From contig CAJOEG010000009.1 of NCBI GenBank assembly GCA_905233405.1, forward strand, positions 1 through 22,114: a stretch of 22,114 bases of DNA. The letters are read 5' to 3'. The notes below the pieces were generated by a model. It saw nothing but the letters and a program-made list of their open reading frames with translations, was not told the origin of the DNA and did not search any database. Made by a program: the position numbers and the translations under genes. Origin of the DNA: an uncultured Bacteroidales bacterium. GTDB lineage: Bacteria; Bacteroidota; Bacteroidia; Bacteroidales; ML635J-15. Of the stretch, positions 1-5,535 are shown in pieces (position 1 is the first letter of the stretch; every line of letters starts with the position of its first letter).

Positions 1-78
1 GCTGCTTATTGTTTCTTCCCAAAGAAACCTTCTATCTCGCTTGACTTCTATGATGATAACCAGTTGACTCTCTTTTGA
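1..78 (+). other. possible 3' end of a truncated gene ending in a clamp-binding-like tail
   Basis: From base 1 a frame stays open for 25 codons and stops at 76-78. The last residues read NQLTLF, which resembles the C-terminal beta-sliding-clamp binding motif (QLxLF) of DNA repair and polymerase proteins. The open stretch is short enough to occur by chance, and another frame here is also open to about base 65. If real, the gene converges on the DUF4421 gene. I would not assign a product. Confidence 0.2.
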
Positions 79-174
79 TTCCTTATTTCGAACTCAGGTA
101 ATATTAAAATTGTATTTTTCATTTACTAAATTTTGGATGGAACAAATATACAAAAATATTGCCAAGTCGCATTA

Positions 175-1302
175 TTAGAATCTCACGCCAAATTGAAGTA
201 CGGCATTCCAGTCCCACGTCATCAGGTGCATACCGACTTCGGAATTGTAGTCTAGATTAACCTGCGTGTCGGTATGGAACGGCGTATCTTTTGAACGGAA
301 TCGTATATTGTTGCAGACCCCGTACACAGCAAGCAAAAAACGCTCGTTGATATTATATACGAACGCAGCCCTAATTCTACCAGTCAGATAAACCTTGTAC
401 TGTGGCTTAATCTTCTGGCTGAAAATTATATTGTAATTATTGTTTTGCAAAAACATACGGCTGTCTCCAGTTACAAGCATCCGATTGAAAAATGCAAGCA
501 ACGGACCTCCCGATATATGCATCAATATCTTGCCTCCATTTGGTGTGTAGTTGTATCCGTAGCCGACACCCAATGCGGTCTGGTAGAGTTCTATTTCATG
601 CATTCCTCCTGTTCGCGTAATGAGTTCATCCCTGTTGTATGCCATATTGGTGTACATATAGTCGGCATAAAGAAGCACCGACCCTGCCGAATGCTTTTGG
701 ATATACGACTGATTAAATGCTGCTGGCATTGAAAAACGTTTCCTGTTTAACGCAACGTAGCCCGACAAGAAAGTAGTGCTTACCGCAATCGAACCAGCCT
801 CCAAATCGAGACGACCATCAATTGCTGATGCGTCTATGTATCCTTTGGCATAAAAAGTTTGCCTACGTTGCAACTCAATTCCAAAGGCATTCTGCGTAAG
901 CGACAGTTTGAAATTAGTATAATGCTGGTACAAATTCCACAGGTAGCCGAAATTTATGTTGCGGAAACCTACCAAGAAGCCCATCTTAGGCAGGACATTA
1001 GATTTCATCCGTGCGTCAATATTCTCATAATAAGGCACATCATAGCATCTGATAATGGTATAAACACTGCCTACATCACTAAGGTACGACAACTTGAAAC
1101 GATGTTTCGGAAGCGCCAGGTAGGACGTATCTACACCGCGCATAAACCACTCGTCGGCGAACTTGCCTATTTTGTCAAAAAATTGCCGAGCCTTGCCCTC
1201 CCTTACAACTGTGTCACTTGGCATTGCCATCCCACAAGGCAACTGATTTGCAAAAGTTACAACCGAAAAAAGCAGAAATATTACAATGATGCTACGTTTC
1301 AT
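175..1302 (-). CDS. DUF4421-family outer-membrane protein
   Basis: A 375-residue protein of unknown function. Residues 1-18 form a signal peptide with a hydrophobic core and a likely cut after TFA. The mature N-terminus has a FADEWFMRGVDTSYLALPKHR stretch, then many alternating aromatic/hydrophobic strands (for example GFLVGFRNINFGYLWNLY and NINERFLLAVYGV), and the chain ends in an aromatic residue (GVRF). This is the layout of an outer-membrane beta-barrel, and the order of segments matches what I know of DUF4421 proteins of Bacteroidales. The start codon lies 4 bases after the recG stop, so it is probably the second gene of a recG operon; no promoter of its own is visible. The link to DNA repair is probably only positional. 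Family call from memory of the pattern; function unknown. Confidence 0.8.
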   Translation of the reverse strand: MKRSIIVIFLLFSVVTFANQLPCGMAMPSDTVVREGKARQFFDKIGKFADEWFMRGVDTSYLALPKHRFKLSYLSDVGSVYTIIRCYDVPYYENIDARMKSNVLPKMGFLVGFRNINFGYLWNLYQHYTNFKLSLTQNAFGIELQRRQTFYAKGYIDASAIDGRLDLEAGSIAVSTTFLSGYVALNRKRFSMPAAFNQSYIQKHSAGSVLLYADYMYTNMAYNRDELITRTGGMHEIELYQTALGVGYGYNYTPNGGKILMHISGGPLLAFFNRMLVTGDSRMFLQNNNYNIIFSQKIKPQYKVYLTGRIRAAFVYNINERFLLAVYGVCNNIRFRSKDTPFHTDTQVNLDYNSEVGMHLMTWDWNAVLQFGVRF

Positions 1303-1306
1303 TAAA

Positions 1307-3421
1307 CTAACTTATATTTCCATAGTCAACCTTGTTCTTGTTGAACTCCTTCAATGCTTTGACAAGCAATACGTTTTCTGGTTTTTCAAGAGTCGGGTCG
1401 TCGTCAAGGATTTCGTTGGCGATGTCGCGCACATACTGGATGAGTTGACCGTCCTGACTAAGACTTGCCATCTTTAGGTCGAAGGCGAAACCACTCTGCT
1501 GTTTGCCTTCCATATCGCCCGGACCACGCAATTTCAGGTCTGTTTCGGAAATTTCAAATCCATCGGTACTGTTGACCATAGTGGAAATGCGGCTGTAGGC
1601 ATTTTCGGAAAGATTGGGTTTTGTCATAAGAATGCAATACGACTGCGCACTTCCTCGTCCTACCCTACCGCGCAACTGGTGCAACTGCGACAAGCCAAAA
1701 CGCTCGGCACTCTCAATCACAATAACAGTAGCATTCGGCACATCAACACCGACCTCGATAACCGTCGTTGCAACCATAATCTGTGCATCGTTCTTTTCAA
1801 ATAGCCTCATACCCAACTCTTTTTGGTCGGGTTTCATACGACCGTGAACAACAGCCACGTGGTAGTCGGGAATCGGAAATTCGCGCGAGATGCGGTCGTA
1901 GCCGTCCTCCAAGTCCTTCAAGTCGGTTTTCTCCGACTCCGAAATCAGCGGATACACCACATACACCTGATGCCCCTCCTCTATCTGCTTACGCATAAAG
2001 CCGTAAACTTTAAGTCGATATGCATCAGTAAAATGGCGCGTTATGATTTTTGACCTGCCTTTCGGAAGTTCATCAATCACCGAAACATCAAGGTCGCCGT
2101 AGAGAGTCATTGCAAGGGTTCGCGGAATCGGCGTGGCAGTCATAACAAGGATATGCGGAGCAAGTTCGTTTTTCTTCCACAACTTCGCCCTCTGCTCCAC
2201 TCCAAAACGGTGCTGCTCGTCAATCACAGCCATTCCAAGATTCTTGAACACAACTGTTTCCTCGATTAGTGCATGCGTTCCAACCAAAATATTAAGGCTT
2301 CCGTCGCGCAGACCTCGGTCAATCTCCGTGCGTTCGCGCTGCTTGGTCGAACCTGTGAGCAACCGTATCGAAACGCCAATTCCGTCAAGCAACTTCGACA
2401 GGGAACGGTAATGCTGCTGGGCAAGGACCTCGGTAGGAACCATAAGGCAAGCCTGATAACCGTTATCGACAGCCATAAGCATAGTCAGCAAGGCAACAAG
2501 TGTCTTTCCGCTTCCCACATCGCCCTGTAAAAGGCGGTTCATCTGGCGACCGCTACACACATCGGCACGTATTTCCTGAAGCACACGAGTCTGAGCTCCA
2601 GTCATCTTGAAAGGAATCTTCTTATGGAAACATTCTTTCAGATAGTTGTCCCTCTTACGGTCGAAAACAAATCCACGCACAGTGCTATGCCGATGCAACT
2701 TTGCCTTCTGTATGTTGAGTTGTATTATGAAAAGTTCCTCAAACTTTATACGGTACTGCGCCTGACGAAGCATTTCGGCATTTTCGGGGAAATGAAGTTC
2801 GCAAAGAGTCTTCTCCAAGCCCAACAGATTGTATTTCTGTATGATATACCTTGGTAAAGTTTCTGTAACCTTGCCGTGTATGTCGGGTAAAAGTGCAGCG
2901 ATGAGCGTCTGGAATGTCTTGGAATTGATATAGTTGTTCTTCGACTGCTCGGTGGTGCTGTACTGCGGGGCGAGTGTCACCTGCGGCTTGCTCTGCCACT
3001 TCGACAGCTCCTCCATTTCGGGATGCACAATGTTGATTCGACCGCTGAATTCGCTCGGCTTACCAAATAATATATAGGTCTTGTTTGCGTCAACGCTCTT
3101 GCTTATCCAGTCAATCCCTTGAAACCAAACAACTTCCACAACAGCAGTATTGTCGGTAAACGTTCCGACGAGTTTTTTCTTGTTGGCACCGATTTTCTGA
3201 AGTTCAAGACTTATGAATTTACCTTTCAACTGAATGTATGGCAAGTCCTTGTTGAGTTCGGCAACAGAATAGAATCGGCTGCGGTCAACATAGCGGTACG
3301 GAAAATAGTAAAGCAAGTCGCGAAACGTGTGAATGCCGAATTCCTTCTTGAAAATTTCAGCACGCTTTGGTCCAACGCCTTTCAAATAGGTTATGTCCGT
3401 ATCTAAAAATTCAGGCACCAT
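1307..3421 (-). CDS. recG: ATP-dependent DNA helicase RecG
   Basis: A 704-residue superfamily 2 helicase that regresses stalled replication forks and processes Holliday junctions in the cytoplasm. Order of parts: N-terminal helix-hairpin region (TYLKGVGPKRAEIFKKEFGI, residues 11-30), OB-type wedge domain (about 60-145), helicase motif I GDVGSGKT (300-307), motif II DEQH (401-404), motif III TATPIPRT (428-435), motif VI QLRGRVGR (582-589), and the RecG-specific region with DLKLRGPGDMEGKQQSG (628-644). Length is normal for the family. I chose the ATG at 3421 because the frame upstream is open for 97 more codons but encodes nothing RecG-like, and the promoter at 3466-3496 lies inside that extension. 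Likely cotranscribed with the downstream DUF4421 gene. Confidence 0.97.
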   Translation of the reverse strand: MVPEFLDTDITYLKGVGPKRAEIFKKEFGIHTFRDLLYYFPYRYVDRSRFYSVAELNKDLPYIQLKGKFISLELQKIGANKKKLVGTFTDNTAVVEVVWFQGIDWISKSVDANKTYILFGKPSEFSGRINIVHPEMEELSKWQSKPQVTLAPQYSTTEQSKNNYINSKTFQTLIAALLPDIHGKVTETLPRYIIQKYNLLGLEKTLCELHFPENAEMLRQAQYRIKFEELFIIQLNIQKAKLHRHSTVRGFVFDRKRDNYLKECFHKKIPFKMTGAQTRVLQEIRADVCSGRQMNRLLQGDVGSGKTLVALLTMLMAVDNGYQACLMVPTEVLAQQHYRSLSKLLDGIGVSIRLLTGSTKQRERTEIDRGLRDGSLNILVGTHALIEETVVFKNLGMAVIDEQHRFGVEQRAKLWKKNELAPHILVMTATPIPRTLAMTLYGDLDVSVIDELPKGRSKIITRHFTDAYRLKVYGFMRKQIEEGHQVYVVYPLISESEKTDLKDLEDGYDRISREFPIPDYHVAVVHGRMKPDQKELGMRLFEKNDAQIMVATTVIEVGVDVPNATVIVIESAERFGLSQLHQLRGRVGRGSAQSYCILMTKPNLSENAYSRISTMVNSTDGFEISETDLKLRGPGDMEGKQQSGFAFDLKMASLSQDGQLIQYVRDIANEILDDDPTLEKPENVLLVKALKEFNKNKVDYGNIS

Positions 3422-3451
3422 ACTTAGCGATAAAACGACAAAGATTTTTTC

Positions 3452-3459
3452 TAACTTTG
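3452..3459 (+). promoter_or_regulatory. -7 promoter element for the methyltransferase gene
   Basis: TAACTTTG fits the Bacteroidota -7 consensus TAnnTTTG. I see no TTG at the expected -33 distance, so it is weaker than others here. The distance from its final G to the proposed TTG start at 3480 is 20 bases, like other genes of this window. It lies 6 bases from the oppositely oriented recG -7 element. Confidence 0.4.
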
Positions 3460-3465
3460 CAAGCG

Positions 3466-3496
3466 CAAAAATAATAATTTTGAAACTGCCAGGCAA
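3466..3496 (-). promoter_or_regulatory. promoter of recG
   Basis: On the minus strand TTG (3496-3494) and TATTTTTG (3473-3466) are separated by 20 bases, a good match to the Bacteroidota TTG/TAnnTTTG pattern. Transcription would start near 3459, leaving a leader of roughly 40 bases before the recG ATG. Confidence 0.55.
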
Positions 3497-4247
3497 CATA
3501 TCATACCTGATAAGGTCGAAGGAGAACGAAAAACTCCCCGATGTGTTCAACGAGTTCATACTCGACTCGATGTTCCAGATGAGCAGTTTCATCGACTGCT
3601 GCGAATACCGTGTGAATATGCTCGCCGACAGCACCGAACTGAACGTAACCGACTTCGGCACAGGCAAAAACGGCATCCGCAAAGTAAAGCAGATAGCACG
3701 GAAATCGTCCACCGAACCGCGCTACGGCGGTGTAATACAAAAGATTATTGATTCGTTCGGCATAAAAACCGCTCTTGAACTTGGCACATCCATTGGCGTA
3801 GGCACGATGTTTCTGGCAAAGGCAAATCCGAAAATAAATGTAACTACAGTCGAAGGCTGTCCCGAAACCTACAAGTTTGCAAAACAGGAATTTGCCAAAC
3901 GTAAAATCGGCAATGTCAGTTTCATAAACGATAACTTCGACCATCTTTTCGACAGTAGTTTCTTGAACGGACAAAAATTTGACCTTTCCCTCATCGACGG
4001 CAACCACACCTACGAAGCCACACTCAAGTACTTCAACCATATCCGAAAAAACCATTGCGGGCAAAAATTCATAATCGTCATCGACGACATCAACTGGAGC
4101 CGCGATATGTTTCGCGCGTGGGAAGAGATTTCATCGCAAATTCCAAATTCGTTAAGACTCAATATTTTCCGTATGGGAATAATTTTCACGGGATACGATT
4201 TGCCCAAAGATGAAGTTAGGGCGGAAATATATAAGGAAAATCTCTGA
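3480..4247 (+). CDS. class I SAM-dependent methyltransferase (O-methyltransferase-like)
   Basis: Predicted to transfer a methyl group from S-adenosylmethionine to an unknown small substrate. Numbered from the TTG at 3480 (255 residues): VTDFGTG near 56-62, SAM-binding motif I ELGTSIGVG (about 100-108), the acidic residue that binds the ribose in TTVEGCPE (about 122-129), LSLIDGNHTYE (about 170-180) and VIDDINWS (about 210-217), the last two typical of the Methyltransf_24 / catechol-O-methyltransferase-like group. Bacteroidetes relatives share the VTDFG..RKV..IA..S...P.YG segment. The start is uncertain. An in-frame ATG at 3393 gives 284 residues, but it lies upstream of the -7 element and inside the recG coding start. 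TTG at 3480 keeps all family-like sequence and sits at the usual distance from the promoter. Transcribed divergently from recG. Confidence 0.8.
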   Translation: MKLPGNISYLIRSKENEKLPDVFNEFILDSMFQMSSFIDCCEYRVNMLADSTELNVTDFGTGKNGIRKVKQIARKSSTEPRYGGVIQKIIDSFGIKTALELGTSIGVGTMFLAKANPKINVTTVEGCPETYKFAKQEFAKRKIGNVSFINDNFDHLFDSSFLNGQKFDLSLIDGNHTYEATLKYFNHIRKNHCGQKFIIVIDDINWSRDMFRAWEEISSQIPNSLRLNIFRMGIIFTGYDLPKDEVRAEIYKENL

Positions 4248-4369
4248 TGATTTGTAGCTAACGTTGCTAGCAAATACGTAATTCATTGCGGCACAAACGG
4301 TACAACACATTTCGCCGCTACAAATTGTCGAATCTTGAAATCTTCAAACGGGCGAAGCAAAAGTGGCTA

Positions 4370-4467
4370 AAAGGCTAACAGCCAAAACGTAATAACGTTC
4401 AGTACATTACGGCTTCCAGCCTGTTAGCCTTTCAGCCTTCAAGCCCAAACCCAAGAACGGCGTAGCC
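4370..4467. repeat. left hairpin-rich repeat beside the MNT-HEPN module
   Basis: This lies in the 287-base gap 4248-4534. Two perfect 12-base inverted arms (4370-4381 and 4421-4432, AAAGGCTAACAG) enclose a smaller inverted pair, CGTAAT/ATTACG (4388-4393, 4406-4411). From 4418 it becomes a run of octamers starting AGCC (AGCCTGTT, AGCCTTTC, AGCCTTCA, AGCCCAAA) and ends with AACGGCGTAGCC (4456-4467). The segment 4411-4467 aligns with 5295-5352 at about 86% by eye, in the same orientation. Bases 4248-4369 hold nothing I recognise. Confidence 0.6.
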
Positions 4468-4489
4468 ATTTAAACGTTGAACAAGAAAC

Positions 4490-4519
4490 TTTGAACTATT
4501 AAAGAATTTTATACCTTTG
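4490..4519 (+). promoter_or_regulatory. promoter of the MNT-HEPN module
   Basis: TTTG at 4490-4493 and TACCTTTG at 4512-4519 are 18 bases apart, a good Bacteroidota promoter. Transcription would start near 4525, about 10 bases before the ATG at 4535, so the mRNA is almost leaderless. It begins some 20 bases after the left repeat. Confidence 0.6.
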
Positions 4520-4534
4520 CAGAAAAGTACGGAA

Positions 4535-4852
4535 ATGGACGATGTTTTCTTTTCGAAGTTAAAGGAACTTGCAGCTAAAGTGATACCGCAAGGCGGACAC
4601 GCATATCTGTACGGTTCAAGAGCACGAGGAGACGCTCGCTCCGATTCTGACTGGGATATGCTGATACTGCTCGACAAGGAAACCACAAATATGTCTTCCG
4701 ATTTCGACGAATACTGCTATCCATTTATCGAACTTGGATGGAATTACGGCTACAGCGTGTCACCGCTCTCATATTCGTACAAGGAATGGGAAATTCGCCA
4801 TATAACGCCATTTTATAAAAATGTTGAACATGATAAAATTCTAATAATATGA
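4535..4852 (+). CDS. MNT-type nucleotidyltransferase (probable antitoxin)
   Basis: A 105-residue minimal nucleotidyltransferase. Residues 27-41 carry the polymerase-beta signature GSRARGDARSDSDWD: the GS nucleotide-binding turn and the two metal-binding aspartates D39 and D41. In characterised MNT/HEPN pairs the MNT protein is the antitoxin and adds AMP to a tyrosine of the HEPN toxin, blocking its RNase activity. Both active-site features are intact here, so it is probably enzymatically active. The ATG at 4535 is chosen because an in-frame TTG at 4517 lies inside the -7 promoter element. Its stop overlaps the start of the HEPN gene (ATGA, 4849-4852), indicating translational coupling. Substrate and toxin role are inferred from family and context. 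Confidence 0.88.
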   Translation: MDDVFFSKLKELAAKVIPQGGHAYLYGSRARGDARSDSDWDMLILLDKETTNMSSDFDEYCYPFIELGWNYGYSVSPLSYSYKEWEIRHITPFYKNVEHDKILII

Positions 4853-5250
4853 GCCTTACCGACAACGAACGCAATGCTTTGATTAATTTGTACTGGGAAA
4901 AATCGAATGCCACGATGAAAGAGGCCAAAGCCAATTACGAAATGGGAATGTGGAGCAGTGCAGCCAATAGGCTTTACTATGCTATGTTTCACGCAGTAAA
5001 AGCATTGTTCATTCAGGACAAGAAAGAGGTTTCAACACATCATGGAATGAAAGCATTGCTCGGTAACGACTATGTAAACAAAGGCTTAATCACGCCAGAT
5101 GAAGGGCGAGCATTCTCGCAGATGGAAACGATGAGAGAAAAAGCCGACTACGACTGCTATTACAATATTACAGCCGACGATATTGATGCAAAGATGCCTA
5201 TTGTAGAAAGTTTCCTGAAAAGAATAGCACAATTGATTGGAAAGGAATAA
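4849..5250 (+). CDS. HEPN-domain protein, UPF0332-like (probable toxin)
   Basis: A 133-residue all-helical protein. Residues 37-50 read SAANRLYYAMFHAV, the HEPN core of the UPF0332 type, with R41 and H48 forming the R-x6-H motif that is the RNase site in active HEPN toxins. A second conserved patch, STHHGMKALL (62-71), and a REKADYDCYY segment (about 97-106) follow; tyrosines of this kind are candidate AMP-acceptor sites. It overlaps the upstream MNT gene by 4 bases, so the two proteins are probably made together and form a complex. By analogy with HepT/MntA it would be a growth-arresting RNase held off by the MNT partner. Toxicity is inferred; many UPF0332 proteins are uncharacterised. Confidence 0.87.
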   Translation: MSLTDNERNALINLYWEKSNATMKEAKANYEMGMWSSAANRLYYAMFHAVKALFIQDKKEVSTHHGMKALLGNDYVNKGLITPDEGRAFSQMETMREKADYDCYYNITADDIDAKMPIVESFLKRIAQLIGKE

Positions 5251-5274
5251 GTAGCGAAAAAGCTAGAAGAAGAG

Positions 5275-5352
5275 AAGGCTAAAAATCCAAAAATGGCTTC
5301 AAGCCTGTTTAGCCTTTGAGCCTTTAAGTCCAAAACCTAGAACGGCGTAGCC
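5275..5352. repeat. right hairpin-rich repeat beside the MNT-HEPN module
   Basis: This sits in the 285-base gap 5251-5535. It has inverted arms AAGGCTAAA/TTTAGCCTT (5275-5283, 5308-5316), a short perfect palindrome GGCTTCAAGCC (5295-5305), AGCC-starting octamers (AGCCTGTTT, AGCCTTTG, AGCCTTTA, AGTCCAAA from 5302) and AACGGCGTAGCC at 5341-5352. It is a direct-orientation relative of the repeat at 4411-4467, about 86% alike over 58 bases. The two copies enclose exactly the MNT-HEPN module and its promoter. Confidence 0.6.
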
Positions 5353-5444
5353 CTCAACGAAGTTAACCTTTAGCTCGGCGTAAGCCAAACGCCGTAGGCA
5401 TAGAAACTCAGAAACGGCGCAGCCATAGAAACGCCGCAGGCATT
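5344..5444. repeat. cluster of short palindromes GGCGYAGCC / GCCGYAGGC
   Basis: Nine-base palindromes with a three-base centre recur: GGCGTAGCC (5344-5352), a variant GGCGTAAGCC (5377-5386), GCCGTAGGC (5391-5399), GGCGCAGCC (5416-5424) and GCCGCAGGC (5433-5441). The last two sit in adjacent 17-base units that begin GAAACG (5411-5427, 5428-5444). One further copy lies in the left repeat at 4459-4467. This looks like a noncoding interspersed repeat; unit spacing is irregular and it is not a CRISPR array. Confidence 0.5.
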
Positions 5445-5503
5445 CAAATCTTTAAATCCTTCAAATATTTCAAATTTCTTTCTCCCATCCCAAATAATAA
5501 AAT

Positions 5504-5511
5504 TAAATTTG
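5504..5511 (+). promoter_or_regulatory. -7 promoter element of the TonB receptor operon
   Basis: TAAATTTG matches TAnnTTTG and ends 25 bases before the ATG at 5536. No convincing -33 TTG is present, so the promoter may need an activator or be weak. Confidence 0.4.
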
Positions 5512-5535
5512 TCCCCACATTTTTTAATTTCGGGT

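Noticed and set aside
48..158. Minus-strand -7-like boxes (143-150, 151-158) and a 24-codon open frame from 122 to 48
   Set aside because: No -33 element, AT-rich sequence, and the peptide resembles nothing; likely chance.
3393..3479. ATG start at 3393 for the methyltransferase
   Set aside because: It lies upstream of the -7 element, overlaps the recG start, and the 29 added residues look unlike the family.
3422..3712. 97-codon N-terminal extension of RecG
   Set aside because: Open frame only; it is antisense to the methyltransferase gene, contains the recG promoter and has no RecG-like sequence.
4517..4534. TTG start for the MNT gene
   Set aside because: It is inside the -7 promoter box, so it would not be transcribed.
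5341..5444. CRISPR-like array
   Set aside because: Units are 9-17 bases, irregularly spaced and without spacers; no cas genes in the window.
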